From positions 1 through 64,000 of the forward strand of contig JAPPEG010000101.1 of the NCBI GenBank assembly GCA_028875345.1: DNA of 64,000 bases, written 5' to 3'. The notes under the pieces are model-generated. The model had not been told where the DNA came from, did not search any database, and saw only the letters and a list, made by a program, of their open reading frames with translations. The translations under genes and the position numbers were made by a program. This DNA comes from Gemmatimonadota bacterium. GTDB lineage: Bacteria > Latescibacterota > UBA2968 > UBA8231. This document shows positions 27,561 through 38,004 of this stretch, piece after piece; position 1 is the first letter of the stretch; each line of letters starts with the position of its first letter.

Positions 27561-28244
27561 TCACCACTGCTGCCCCAGCGGCGTCAGCACCAGTTCATCG
27601 ACATTGACCCCGCGCGGCTGCGCCAGCACAAAGCACACAGCGTCGGCAACCTCATCGCGGCTCAAGCGACAACGCCGGCCGCCTTCATCCAACGACACCG
27701 GATTGGGGCTAGCCACTGAGCCTAAGGTGATTAAGCCGACGTGGACTCCCTGCTCCGCTGCCTCCCAGCGCAAACTCTCGCACAGCCCACGCACCGCAGA
27801 CTCAACCGCCGCGTAGAGCACCGGCGGCCGCGCGCGGATCAACCCCTGCAAGCCGTTGATATGCAGCATCCGTCCGCCGCTTTGCATTAGCATCGGCAGG
27901 GCGGCGCGCGTAATCTGCAACGCGCCGCTTACATCCGTATCGACAAAGGCGCGCAGGTCCTCGTAGCTGACCTCGGCAAGCGGCCCCTCCACCCAAGTGC
28001 CGGCCGCATTGACCAGCGCGTCGAGACTCCCAAACGCCTCCACCGACTCCCGCACCGCAGCTTCGCAATCCGCAACAATCCCCACATCGCCCGGCACCGC
28101 TACCGCGCCGTCCAACTCAACGGCGAGAGCCTGCACCCTCTCCACACGCCGCGCCATCAGCGCAACTCGGTGCCCAGCCGCAGCTAGCCGTCGAGCGATG
28201 GTCTCACCAATGCCAGAACTGGCACCTGTAATAAGTGCATTCAC
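27561..28244 (-). CDS. Short-chain dehydrogenase/reductase
   Basis: MNALITGASSGIGETIARRLAAAGHRVALMARR; LVNAAGTWVEGPL; converges with the desaturase stop. Confidence 0.92.
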   Translation of the reverse strand: MNALITGASSGIGETIARRLAAAGHRVALMARRVERVQALAVELDGAVAVPGDVGIVADCEAAVRESVEAFGSLDALVNAAGTWVEGPLAEVSYEDLRAFVDTDVSGALQITRAALPMLMQSGGRMLHINGLQGLIRARPPVLYAAVESAVRGLCESLRWEAAEQGVHVGLITLGSVASPNPVSLDEGGRRCRLSRDEVADAVCFVLAQPRGVNVDELVLTPLGQQW

Positions 28245-28268
28245 TGCGAGGTATCTCCTGATAATCTG

Positions 28269-28562
28269 TCAACCATTCAGATAAATATATATGGTCTCCG
28301 TCGCCTGACGAGACTCGACGTGCCGCTTCAAATCGGCCCATCGCTCGAAGCCATATTCGCGGGCAATGACCAGTTGGGCGTTTCTCAAGGAGAACTTGGT
28401 TTGAAAAATCTCGTCGTCCGTCCGCTCGGACAAATGCGACAAGGTTTGCCTGAGCCGCTGCGCGCTGGCGGGATCAGCGGATCGGTGGCCCTTCAGCAGG
28501 CTTTTGGCTTGCTTCTTGAGTTGCTCTAGGTTGGGATTGGGCGGAAGCGCAGCCGGGGACAT
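28269..28562 (-). CDS. Small protein resembling the N-terminal module of some ankyrin-type proteins
   Basis: PPNPNLEQLKKQAKSLLKGHRSADPASAQRLR...FSLRNAQLVIAREYGFERWADLKRHVE; start reassigned to 28562. Confidence 0.55.
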   Translation of the reverse strand: MSPAALPPNPNLEQLKKQAKSLLKGHRSADPASAQRLRQTLSHLSERTDDEIFQTKFSLRNAQLVIAREYGFERWADLKRHVESRQATETIYIYLNG

Positions 28563-28588
28563 ACACACTCCTTTCGCAGTGCCTGACG

Positions 28589-29599
28589 CTACTCTTCTAT
28601 ACTCCGGGGAATCGGCAAGTTCGCGAGCAACTGGGTAATTTTCCAATCCCCTGACCTGCGACTCAATCCCCAAAATACATATCGCTTCATACTGTGGATC
28701 GCCGAGCCTTTTTCGTGGGAGACAGAGACCGTCTCCTCGGTCAAGGCCAAGGCTGTCAACCCGTTTTCACCTAGATTGGTGTAAATCACGCGCCGATCGA
28801 TGGTATAGTTCGCATACGTCAATCGCTTTTTCAGCCAAGCCTCAAATTCCTCGGCGTCGCTGAATGCAATGCGCCACTTAGTTCGGTCCATCAGGTGATA
28901 GGCGTCGTAGGCGACGAAGTCCTCATCAACGGCCGCCACTATGGCCCCGATGTCTTTGTTTTGCCAAGCCTCGGCTTCTCGCTCCAATATGGCCGCGATG
29001 TACGTCGCGCTCGCCGCGGAAGCAGGTGCTATAGCCGTGGTATCTGCGATATTTTGGAAGACGCTGGCGGCGAGCCATTGGTCATCGTCTTTGGTAAAGG
29101 TCCACAGGCGATACATGTCGAGGGACTGGCTAGTACCGCTTTGCCTATCGATGACCAAACCAGAGTCCTGAGTAGCGACGATGGCTTTGTCGTTGCGGGC
29201 GAGAATAAACAACACCGTGCGGTTGAGATCGTAGCGCCGATGCTCGAAATCAGCGGCTAAGGCTCGAGCTAAGACCGCTCGGTTTTCGCGGAGCACGGTC
29301 CACCCTCGTGGATCCGCCGAATGATGCCCTTCATAGACGACGGCATGATCGGCATAGGCTTGGATGGCTACGTCTGCATTTCCCCGACGGTGGCCGGATT
29401 TTTCAGTGCTCAAAACCTGGCGGATCAAGACCGTCTCGGGCGTTTCCGCAGCCCAGGCGATACTCCCTAAAAAATTCAGTGCGACGAGGTAGGCGATGAA
29501 TCGGTTTTTTCTTACTGCCGCTCCGTTCTCTGCGGAGGCGGAGATGAAACGGGTGAGGATAGGGCTTGCAGCAGGATGAATCCGAGAATATCGCTGCAT
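28589..29599 (-). CDS. Secreted protein with two NTF2/SnoaL-like (DUF4440-type) domains
   Basis: Two similar halves (AIQAYADHAVVYEGHHSADPRGWTVLRENRAV and AIVAAVDEDFVAYDAYHLMDRTKWRIAFSDAEEF) with a signal-peptide-like N-terminus. Confidence 0.6.
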   Translation of the reverse strand: MQRYSRIHPAASPILTRFISASAENGAAVRKNRFIAYLVALNFLGSIAWAAETPETVLIRQVLSTEKSGHRRGNADVAIQAYADHAVVYEGHHSADPRGWTVLRENRAVLARALAADFEHRRYDLNRTVLFILARNDKAIVATQDSGLVIDRQSGTSQSLDMYRLWTFTKDDDQWLAASVFQNIADTTAIAPASAASATYIAAILEREAEAWQNKDIGAIVAAVDEDFVAYDAYHLMDRTKWRIAFSDAEEFEAWLKKRLTYANYTIDRRVIYTNLGENGLTALALTEETVSVSHEKGSAIHSMKRYVFWGLSRRSGDWKITQLLANLPIPRSIEE

Positions 29600-29785
29600 G
29601 TGATCTCCCTTCGTTGCGCCTGATGTCCGCGTAGATCAGGCAGAAAAGAGTACACAGCAGGAGATATTCCGAGAGAGGTGGGCTTGGCCCTTTTGGCGGA
29701 CTAGGGGGCTCCCTTAAAGCACCTATTCCGCAATCAAAAAGAGCAGTACAACCATGTCAAGAATACTTTTCGGTGCGACAGAAAC

Positions 29786-30775
29786 TTAGATAAATCTAGA
29801 CGTGATTTGCCCCACGGGGGCCTCGCCCCGAGCGTAGCGGTCGAGATTGTCCGCAGCCAGACGCGCTCGCTTGCGCGAGGTGCCGTCGGTCGAACCAGCG
29901 GTGTGGGGCATGACAAACACATTGGGCAATTGGAAAACAGGGGCCGTAGCGTCGGGCGGCTCCTGAGCGAACACATCGAGCCCGGCCCCACTCAAGCGAC
30001 CGTCCACGAGCGCTTGGTAAAGAGCGTCCTCATCGACGAGCGCCCCTCGCGCCACGTTGATCAAGCACGCGGTTTCCTTCATCAGGCCGATGCGCCGCGC
30101 GTCAATGGTATGCCGGGTCTCCGGCGTCAGGTGCAGGTGCAGCGACAGGTAGTCGCTCTCGGCCACCACGCGGTCGACGTCCTCGGGTCCGCCGAGAAAT
30201 TCGGGCTGGATCTCGGCGAGGATTTCCTCTTCAATGGGGCGGATGTCGATGGCCAAGATCCGCAGGCCAAAGGGCTTGGCTCGGCGCGCCAAATCTTGGG
30301 CGCTCGCACCAAAACCGATCAGGCCGAGCGTCAGGCCCTCCAACTCGACACCCGTAGGCACGTACATCTTGCGAGCGTCGAAATTCCGCCGCGCCTCTCC
30401 GTAGCGGTGGGCGTGCATGAGGATGAACATCATCGCACTCTGAGCCAACGCCACGCTGCTGAGCTGCCCAGGGCAATGGGCTAGCAACAATCCAGTACTG
30501 AGAATTCCCTCGACATCGACGTGGTCGAGGCCGGTAGTCTGGACCTGGAGGAATTTGACGCCAGCGTCGGTTGCAGCGGCCAGCAGGTCCGGACTGATAT
30601 TGCCCCCTAAATCGACGATAGCTTCAATGCCCGCCATTTGCGGCGCGGCTGGCTGGGTGCGGTCGAAGACGCGGAGATTGTGTCGGGCACTTACGGCCTC
30701 AATCACGTCGGTCGTCCAAGGCGAGGCAATTGCGGCGACCGGGTGGGGCAGAAAGAGAACCTCAAGCCGTCGCAT
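29786..30775 (-). CDS. D-isomer-specific 2-hydroxyacid dehydrogenase
   Basis: LTLGLIGFGASAQDLARRAKPFGLRILAID; LINVARGALVDEDALYQAL; GAGLDVFAQEP. Confidence 0.92.
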   Translation of the reverse strand: MRRLEVLFLPHPVAAIASPWTTDVIEAVSARHNLRVFDRTQPAAPQMAGIEAIVDLGGNISPDLLAAATDAGVKFLQVQTTGLDHVDVEGILSTGLLLAHCPGQLSSVALAQSAMMFILMHAHRYGEARRNFDARKMYVPTGVELEGLTLGLIGFGASAQDLARRAKPFGLRILAIDIRPIEEEILAEIQPEFLGGPEDVDRVVAESDYLSLHLHLTPETRHTIDARRIGLMKETACLINVARGALVDEDALYQALVDGRLSGAGLDVFAQEPPDATAPVFQLPNVFVMPHTAGSTDGTSRKRARLAADNLDRYARGEAPVGQITSRFI

Positions 30776-30778
30776 GCG

Positions 30779-31555
30779 CTAGTACCCCAAGTCGGCGCGG
30801 ACACGCGCCATCTGTTCGCAGCCAGCCGCGAGAAACGGCTCATCGCCGCCAGCGAGAATCAGCGAGAAGCCGTCGTCCATGGCGCGTTGGATTGACTGCG
30901 GGTCGCTAGCCGGGCGATAGACCCCAATACCGGCGGGCTTGCCAGCGCGGCGAGCGGCCGCGGCGAGCTCGGCCTGGGCGTCTTGGAAAACAGACCCCTC
31001 GTAGTCAAAGGGCACCCCCAGCGAGATCGACAGATCGACCGGGCCGATGACGAACGTATCGACGCCCTCGACGGCGAGGATTTCGTCGATATTGGCGACC
31101 GCCTCGGCCGTTTCAATCAGCGCGATGAATATCACCAAGTCGTTTATCTCCGCGAAGTACTCGTCAGTGCGCAACCCGTACTGGGCCGCCCGATGCGGTC
31201 CAAAACCGCGAATGCCAACCGGAGGATAGCGGCAGGCGCGCGCGCCTTCTGCGGCTTGGTCAGCGGTGTTGACGAACGGGGCGAGGATGCCCAGTGCGCC
31301 CATGTCGAGGTAGAGGCGGATCTGCTCCTCGTCGATGCGCGGCAGGCGGACGATGGGCATGGCTGGGGTATTGCCGATGGCCTGCAATTGCGCCTGGATG
31401 CCAGTGGGGGTCTGCGGCGCGTGTTCCGAGTCGATGACGAGAAAGTCAAAGCCCGAGTGGCCGCAGAGTTCGGCAATGGCCGGAGAGCCAAAGCGGAGCT
31501 GGGTACCAAAAGCGGGCCTTCCCGCGGCGAATTGGTCTTTGATGCGGTTGTGCAT
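30779..31555 (-). CDS. HpcH/HpaI aldolase/citrate lyase family
   Basis: GTQLRFGSPAIAELCGHSGFDFLVIDSEHAPQT; ALIETAEAVANIDEILAVEGVDTFVIGPVDLSISLG. Confidence 0.9.
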   Translation of the reverse strand: MHNRIKDQFAAGRPAFGTQLRFGSPAIAELCGHSGFDFLVIDSEHAPQTPTGIQAQLQAIGNTPAMPIVRLPRIDEEQIRLYLDMGALGILAPFVNTADQAAEGARACRYPPVGIRGFGPHRAAQYGLRTDEYFAEINDLVIFIALIETAEAVANIDEILAVEGVDTFVIGPVDLSISLGVPFDYEGSVFQDAQAELAAAARRAGKPAGIGVYRPASDPQSIQRAMDDGFSLILAGGDEPFLAAGCEQMARVRADLGY

Positions 31556-31563
31556 GTAGTCTC

Positions 31564-33459
31564 CTAACTCCACGGCAGGGCGTACGAGGGCTTATTGACG
31601 AAGCGCTCCATCCCCAAGTCGAGCCGAATCGCCGATCCAGGCTGAAGACAGACGGTGAAGTGTCGGTCCTGTACGGCGACCGTTTTGTCCTCCAGTTGCC
31701 CCTGAACGTTCTGCTGATATTGGGTGGCGTGTGAGTGTCCCGCACCGGCTTCCTCAGCCGAGAGGGGCCGTCGCTGCTGGTAGGCAACGCGAGTGAAGCT
31801 GTGCTCGCCAAAAGCGCCGGCCTGCACCAAGACCTCGCGCTCTTCCGTCGGGTGCAGGTTGACCAAGTGCAGAACGGCCCGCTCGTCTGCCAGCGATTCC
31901 ACCAAGGCGGCCACGTCTAGCGGCAAGCCCGGTCGGCGGCGTTGCGGGTCGAAGTAGCGCAGGCGGGCCATGAGCAGGCCGCCATTGTACATGAAGAGCG
32001 GGGCTCCCATCGTCAGTTGCACCAAGCCCTCGACAGTGATGGGATTGCGCACTTGCAGATACCAGTCGCCGTAGGTAGCAGGATCTTGCTGGTCGTCGCG
32101 CATGAAGGCCAAGCGCTGATATACTTGCGCGTGGTTGTGCCGCAGGATATCCACCGGGTACTCCAGGTATTCGCCTTCAAGATACGCGGTCCAAGCCGCT
32201 TCGTGGCCGCCGCCGTGCTTGGAAGAGTGCGAGCTTACCTGCCGCCAATTGTCGCTGTCGTGGTTGCGCTGCTGTTGGAGCCGCGCCATGTCCTCTTGCT
32301 GCATGCTCATGCACCAGAGGTGGGTCGTGGGATGGGCCTGCATGGGACTGTACCCGTCCCAGCCTTTGTCGTGGTAGAAGTGCGGCGCGTATAGCGTCTG
32401 TCCCCGCATTTCCCCCTGCTGCATCAGCACGTCGATTTGCGAGCGCGGAAAGTCCATGTAGCGCAAGTCGCCGGAGAGCAACGCCGCGTTTTCCGCGGCC
32501 GCAATGCAGGCGTCGCTCAGGTGGTGCCAGCCGTGCGGCCACGTCCAGCCGTAGTACCCGCCGTACCACTTGCCGTCGATGTATTCGCCGATCTGCCCCG
32601 ACAGGCCGACGTTGTCGGGTAGGATGCCGTTGTTTTGCCGGGTGCGCTCGATCCACGCGTTGGTGTATTCCTCGACCCAAGCTCGGTACTTGTCGTCGCC
32701 GCTGCACAGATAGGCGTTGGTCACCATGCTGGTAGCGGCGAGGTTGCAGGCCACATCGCCGCGGCTCATGCGCTCGACGAGGGTTTGGCCCATCTTCTCT
32801 TCCATGCCTGGCTTTTGCAAATCCTCGACTGTCTCAATGCCGGGAATGTCGTGAAAGGGCAAGGGCCAAGGTTTCCACTGGGCGTAGCGATAGACCGTGT
32901 AGTGCTTTTCGAAGTTGCGGTGTGCTGGTCCCATACTGCCGTTGTGGGCGCAGCGGATGAGCTTTTTCTCCGCGTCGTAATTGGGGGCCTCGGGGTCTTC
33001 GTTGAGATAAAAGCCCGCATAGCGCTTGGCGCGCTCGACGTTCTTTTTAGTTGGATCAGCGAGACATAGCAAATAGAAAAACAAGTATCCCTCGCCTTGG
33101 TGCATCCAGTCGTACCCTTGCTCGTATTCTTTGACGACCATGGGGTGGCCGTGGCCGGTGTCGTAGCGGGTGAACTGTCGGGTGATGCCCTCCCAAGTGC
33201 GGTGGGAATATTCGAGCACGTGCTCGCCGCCACCCATCAAGTAAAAAAGCGGCCAGTTGTGGAAGCTCTCGTACGCATCGTCGAGGCCGTCGATGCTGCT
33301 AAAGTCCTCTGTGGGCGGCCACAGCACCGAGCCGTCCGGGCGCACGTAGCGCTCCATGAGCGGATGGACGGACGCGTCCATCAGGTCGATTAGGCTGCGT
33401 TCGAGAACGGCCCATTGGGGCGGCTCGACAAACGGTATGTTCCCTTCAACTCTTACCAC
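31564..33459 (-). CDS. Large protein of unknown function, probable alpha/alpha-toroid (glycan-active?)
   Basis: GTG start VVRVEGNIPFVEPPQWAVLERSLIDLMDASV; Trp/His-rich (WYGGYYGWTWPHGWHHLSDACIAAAENAALLSGD). Start reassigned from 33684. Confidence 0.6.
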   Translation of the reverse strand: MVRVEGNIPFVEPPQWAVLERSLIDLMDASVHPLMERYVRPDGSVLWPPTEDFSSIDGLDDAYESFHNWPLFYLMGGGEHVLEYSHRTWEGITRQFTRYDTGHGHPMVVKEYEQGYDWMHQGEGYLFFYLLCLADPTKKNVERAKRYAGFYLNEDPEAPNYDAEKKLIRCAHNGSMGPAHRNFEKHYTVYRYAQWKPWPLPFHDIPGIETVEDLQKPGMEEKMGQTLVERMSRGDVACNLAATSMVTNAYLCSGDDKYRAWVEEYTNAWIERTRQNNGILPDNVGLSGQIGEYIDGKWYGGYYGWTWPHGWHHLSDACIAAAENAALLSGDLRYMDFPRSQIDVLMQQGEMRGQTLYAPHFYHDKGWDGYSPMQAHPTTHLWCMSMQQEDMARLQQQRNHDSDNWRQVSSHSSKHGGGHEAAWTAYLEGEYLEYPVDILRHNHAQVYQRLAFMRDDQQDPATYGDWYLQVRNPITVEGLVQLTMGAPLFMYNGGLLMARLRYFDPQRRRPGLPLDVAALVESLADERAVLHLVNLHPTEEREVLVQAGAFGEHSFTRVAYQQRRPLSAEEAGAGHSHATQYQQNVQGQLEDKTVAVQDRHFTVCLQPGSAIRLDLGMERFVNKPSYALPWS

Positions 33460-33469
33460 TTTAGTCTCC

Positions 33470-35173
33470 TCATGTGTTGCGGACGAGGGCCTCCACCTGC
33501 GCGCGGAAGACCTCGATTTGCGCCGCGTATTCGTGGCGCAATTGGATGATGAATTGCCCAAAGAGCCGCTCCTGCTTTTGGCGGCGCACCAATGCTCGAG
33601 CGCGGCGCTCGGCCTGTGCAAAAGGCCTCGGTGCGGCGTTGATCGTCGAATCGAGCAAGCGGAAAATGGCGTAGTACGGGCCACTGATCGGTTCGGAGCT
33701 TAGCACCTCAGCGGTCGCGACCTCCAAGGCAATCGGACCGATGAATGCGCCGATTTTTTGCCCTTGTGCCGCCTCAAAGAGCGGGACGAACTGTTGCTTC
33801 TCCCAAGGATGCAGGTGAAACTCGCCCTGATTGGCTTTGCCGCGCCGGCGCAGGGTGTGCTCGGCGGCCAGCGCGCCCAAGTCGCCGCCGCGTTCCACTT
33901 CCTCGCGCAGCGCCAGCGCCTCCTCCTCGGTGCGAACTAAAATTTCCTGCACGCCGATCGATTCGAGGGGACGGAAAAGGTTGGAGTGGCGGTCGTAGAA
34001 CTCACGGGCTTCTTCGCGGCTGGCAAAGACGCCATCGACCACGTCCCGGCGCATGGCCACCAGCAGGTTCGATAGCTGCCGCTCTTGGAACCAAGCGACC
34101 ACTGCTTCTTCGCGGTCAACGCCCGCCGTGTACGCGCCGGCCAACAGCAGCGCGCGCGGCTCGACGATGTCTCGGACGAACCAGTCGAACTGCTCGGGCG
34201 CGTCCTCTGGAAAGCCAACGCCTAGCTCGCGAGCAAAATCGAGCAGATCGCCAATGGTAAATGTGCCGCTCTCGTGTTCATAGATCGGCTGCTCGCGCTC
34301 CTCCGCAGAAAACGCCTTGGCACCCTGCCCGATGCGGCCGCGCACGCGCTCCAAGGCTTGGTCGTGAACCACAAAGTCGAGTTCCTGCCGCAAGCGGGCC
34401 GACAGCGCCTGTACGGCCGGCGGCAGCTTCTCCTTGAGCAGCTCGGCCTCGATGACCGACTGCACGACCGAGAGCTTGACCGGCACTTCGGCTGTCACCT
34501 CGTACACGCCGAACTGGTCGTTAAAGAGCACCGGCTCCGAGAACTGGCCCGGTGCCAGCGGAAAGACCTTCTCCTGCAAGATGCGTGGGTACAGCTCGTC
34601 CTTGATCAGGTAGCGGCCCCCCTCTAGCTGGGTCGCGTCGAGCAAGTTGTGGCTGGCCCATACGTCGAAATCGTCACCGCCCTCCAAGGCCGCCTTGATT
34701 GCTCGCGCCTCTCCTACTGTGGCAACTACGATGCGCCGCACCTGCACGGCGCGGTCGCGGCCCGTCTCTCGCTGATGGGCCAGCATCTCCTCTTGTGTGT
34801 GGACGATCTTGTCGTACACCTCCAACTGCAAAAAGCGCCGCAAGACGCGGTCGTTATGCAGCTTGTCCATCTTGCGGCGGAAGTCGGCGCGCTGGTCGAG
34901 GCCCCGCTTCTTGGCCTCCAGGACCATGAGCTCCTTGTCGATTATGGTCTGCAAGTAGTCGAAATAGGCGTCAGCACCCGTCTTTTTACTCCGCAGATCG
35001 GGGTGTAGCCTTTCTTCAAACTCCAGCAATTGAGGGGCGTCGATTTCCACCTCGCCGACTCGGGCCACCACCAAGTCCTCGGTGGGGGTGCCGCAGCTCC
35101 AGCAAACGAGGAGCCACAGCCAATATACCGCGTGCTTCGCTCTACTCACTAAGCCCTGCTTGTACTGTGACAA
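33470..35173 (-). CDS. Lipoprotein parvulin-type peptidyl-prolyl isomerase/chaperone (SurA/PpiC-like)
   Basis: Lipobox LLVCWSC; IGVQEILVRTEEEALALREEVERGGDLGALAAEHT...RRRGKANQGEF; overlaps the next gene by 32 bp. Confidence 0.75.
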   Translation of the reverse strand: MSQYKQGLVSRAKHAVYWLWLLVCWSCGTPTEDLVVARVGEVEIDAPQLLEFEERLHPDLRSKKTGADAYFDYLQTIIDKELMVLEAKKRGLDQRADFRRKMDKLHNDRVLRRFLQLEVYDKIVHTQEEMLAHQRETGRDRAVQVRRIVVATVGEARAIKAALEGGDDFDVWASHNLLDATQLEGGRYLIKDELYPRILQEKVFPLAPGQFSEPVLFNDQFGVYEVTAEVPVKLSVVQSVIEAELLKEKLPPAVQALSARLRQELDFVVHDQALERVRGRIGQGAKAFSAEEREQPIYEHESGTFTIGDLLDFARELGVGFPEDAPEQFDWFVRDIVEPRALLLAGAYTAGVDREEAVVAWFQERQLSNLLVAMRRDVVDGVFASREEAREFYDRHSNLFRPLESIGVQEILVRTEEEALALREEVERGGDLGALAAEHTLRRRGKANQGEFHLHPWEKQQFVPLFEAAQGQKIGAFIGPIALEVATAEVLSSEPISGPYYAIFRLLDSTINAAPRPFAQAERRARALVRRQKQERLFGQFIIQLRHEYAAQIEVFRAQVEALVRNT

Positions 35174-38000
35174 AGGTCAATCCACTGGTTTCGGTGCGGG
35201 CCTTCTCCTCCGCGAGCTCTATCCGCCGCTTGTCAATGCGCAGCCCCACTTGGGACATGAGCTTATAGCCCAAGTACGAGGTCGTATTGGATAATTGCAC
35301 GGCAAAGGACGTCTCGTTGTAATCCCCGGTGGTATCACCTGCATTGACGGTGGCCTCGTCCACGACCATGTCGCGGAAACGCAAGTACTCCGTGCCGAAC
35401 TGTACGACCGAGCGCTTCATAAAGGGCACCTTTACCAATACCGAGGCCAGCGCGCTCCAATCGCGCCGCTCGGCCGTGGGGGTGCCTAGCTGCCGCTCGA
35501 TATTGAACGGAGTGTCGTCCATGAACAACTCGTGCTTGAGGCGCGGCAGCGCGGTTATGCGGCCCAGATGCACCGGGTACTCGGCCTTGTTGATCAGCCC
35601 AAAGCGCCGCGCATTGCGCTGCAAGAGGCGGCCAGCGCGGTCAACGGCATCCTCACGCCGTTGCTGCATGAATTCATACAGCAGCTTGCTCTCGCTCTGG
35701 AGGCCATCGCGGCCGCGGCGCTCAGCGCCTATCCACAGCTTGTTGACCAAGGCGTCGCCCATGCCCAGCGGGTCGCGGATGGCGGTCATGCCGCCGGGGG
35801 AATTGCTCGGGCGGCCCAGTACGGGGCGCAGTTGGATCCACTGCACCAAGTCTTCGGCGATCTCATCGGCAGCCCACTTGAACGAATTATACGCCGTCAG
35901 CGTGCCCAACCCGGCAAAGCTCTGTTCGTACGCCAGCAGGGCATAGTACGTGCGGTTGCGCGCACCCGTCGTCGGCTTGTGCTCCCACACCTGCCCAGTC
36001 GTCAGCTTGAGTTCAGGTCGGAGTTCCGCACTTAAATAGGCGTTGTACCCGCGCCGGTCGCGCTTATAGGGGTAATCGGGCTCGTCGTCGTTTTCAAAGC
36101 GGTCGCCCCAGCCATTGTTGTTCAAATCGAGGGCAAAGAGATACTCGGGCCGATCGACATTGTAGCGGAGAAAAGGCTCTTCGTAGTCGGGCAAGAAATT
36201 GGGACGCTCGCGCAGATCGTTTTGATTGAAGTCGGAAATGAAGTCGTTGTTCTCGTCGAGGCCCGGGAAGACCGCGTCGTCGGCAAAACCCTCAAAGGTG
36301 CGCGCGCGGCCCTGGCGCTGCTCACCGATGCGGCCGTCGTCAAAGCGGCGCTTTTGGTCGTTGATGCGGTCGTTGTCGTCGTTGTCATCGACAAAGTCGT
36401 ACACGTGTCGCGACCGCGCTTCGTCGTCGTTGGACCAATCCACCCGACCGCCGCTATCGACAAAGCGCGGGCTCGTGTCGTACTCGGCGTCTAGGCCAAA
36501 TGCCTCGCCAAAAAAGTAAAACGGCGCAAAGCGGCGCGAGACATTGAACATCCAGCCGAGGGCCGCGCGATCTCCGCCAATGCCCGAGGACGCCTTGTGC
36601 GTATCCCGAGTCCGCGTCGGGTACTGGGTGAACTGGTGGTTGACGTTGAATTCGCCGTACACGCGGAAACCAGCCCAATCGTCGGCCTGGAGCGTCAGCC
36701 CAGCTACCTGCGTCGCCGTCGGCAGTCCGTAGTCAAAGACCACCGTCCGCTGGTTGGAGTTGTCCCAGACGTTGCCCTCGGCCCGGGCGACCGTGCGAAA
36801 CTGCGGCTGCTCGCCGCTGGGACTGTTGTCGGTCTGGCGGTTGGACGTAACCTCTACCTTGTAGTCGTTGCCCAACACCAAGCGGAAGCGCACCCGGCTG
36901 ATTTGGTTGACCAAGTCCGCGCTCGGCACTACGGATTCTAGGTCCATAACCGCCGGATCGTCGTCGGAAAACACGTATTCGAGCAAGATCTGGCTCGCCT
37001 CGCCCCGCCCTTCGGCCGTCAGAAAACCGCCCCGCTCGATTCCACCGACGATGCGCGGCGCAAAGCCAATCTCGCTGCCAATCAGCAGGGTGTCGCGGTC
37101 GCCGATCCGCGTCTCAATCTCAATATCGCTGCCAAAAAGCACGGCTCCACCGCCCTCGTCTTCGGGCGAATCGTCGGTCAGCCGCACCACGATGCGGTCG
37201 ATGCGACCGTCTAGCTGGCCACTCGTCAGCTTGCCCTTGAGCGGGTGGCCCTCAAAGCGGTCGGAGGCCGTCCGGCCGTTGTGCGCGTTGAGAAAAGTGC
37301 CGCCGATCCGCGTCGTAGCGCCCAAGTCCAAGACCACGCGCCCGCCGATGAGGTTGGTGAAATTGTCCTCTGTCACGGGAAAGGGATCCGTGCGGAACAG
37401 CGGCAGGTTGATCCGCGACATGAGCACGGTGGCCGTCAGGCGGTCGGCCGCGTAGTTGAACATAACTCCGTTGTACGCGGTCTTGCGAAAGGTCATGGGC
37501 GTCAGCATGGCGAAAATTTCGTCGCCGATGAGCACCGAGAAGTAGTGCTGGCCCTTGGTGTCGCCGGCAATGACCAAGTTGCGGAACCACGAGCCGTATT
37601 GGCCAGCCTGCAAAATGCCCGAACCACCCGATCCGGTCGGCTGGACCTGACGCCAGTCGTAGATCAACCAGCCCTTGTTCAAGAAGCGCCCGTAGAGGTC
37701 GTAGAAGTACCCGCCCTCCAATCCCGGGTCGAGATAGCGCCGGTATGGGTCCCGCGCGTAGTTGGTGTAGGCCCACTGTCGGCGGTACTCGCCGGCGATT
37801 TCCTGCGGCAGATACCACTTCTGCAACGAGGGATAGACAGCCTCCATGCGCAGTCCGGTGCCGGCCGAATAGTAGATCGGCTGGCCCGTTTCGATGCGGC
37901 CCAAACGGCTGCCGTAATCCTCGCGCTGGGCGTCGAGCGGCGCGGCCCCAAGCAGGGCGACCCAACAGAGAGCGCCGACGCGGCGCAAACTGGCGTTCAT
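35142..38000 (-). CDS. Giant outer-membrane/surface protein, paralogue 1
   Basis: Signal-peptide-like N-terminus; shared motifs DENNDFISDFNQND...PDYEEPFLRYNVDRPEYLFALDLNNNGWGDRFENDDEPDYPYKRDRRGYN; C-terminal barrel-like repeats ending FVTVQAGLSE. Confidence 0.6.
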   Translation of the reverse strand: MNASLRRVGALCWVALLGAAPLDAQREDYGSRLGRIETGQPIYYSAGTGLRMEAVYPSLQKWYLPQEIAGEYRRQWAYTNYARDPYRRYLDPGLEGGYFYDLYGRFLNKGWLIYDWRQVQPTGSGGSGILQAGQYGSWFRNLVIAGDTKGQHYFSVLIGDEIFAMLTPMTFRKTAYNGVMFNYAADRLTATVLMSRINLPLFRTDPFPVTEDNFTNLIGGRVVLDLGATTRIGGTFLNAHNGRTASDRFEGHPLKGKLTSGQLDGRIDRIVVRLTDDSPEDEGGGAVLFGSDIEIETRIGDRDTLLIGSEIGFAPRIVGGIERGGFLTAEGRGEASQILLEYVFSDDDPAVMDLESVVPSADLVNQISRVRFRLVLGNDYKVEVTSNRQTDNSPSGEQPQFRTVARAEGNVWDNSNQRTVVFDYGLPTATQVAGLTLQADDWAGFRVYGEFNVNHQFTQYPTRTRDTHKASSGIGGDRAALGWMFNVSRRFAPFYFFGEAFGLDAEYDTSPRFVDSGGRVDWSNDDEARSRHVYDFVDDNDDNDRINDQKRRFDDGRIGEQRQGRARTFEGFADDAVFPGLDENNDFISDFNQNDLRERPNFLPDYEEPFLRYNVDRPEYLFALDLNNNGWGDRFENDDEPDYPYKRDRRGYNAYLSAELRPELKLTTGQVWEHKPTTGARNRTYYALLAYEQSFAGLGTLTAYNSFKWAADEIAEDLVQWIQLRPVLGRPSNSPGGMTAIRDPLGMGDALVNKLWIGAERRGRDGLQSESKLLYEFMQQRREDAVDRAGRLLQRNARRFGLINKAEYPVHLGRITALPRLKHELFMDDTPFNIERQLGTPTAERRDWSALASVLVKVPFMKRSVVQFGTEYLRFRDMVVDEATVNAGDTTGDYNETSFAVQLSNTTSYLGYKLMSQVGLRIDKRRIELAEEKARTETSGLTFVTVQAGLSE

Positions 38001-38004
38001 GCCG

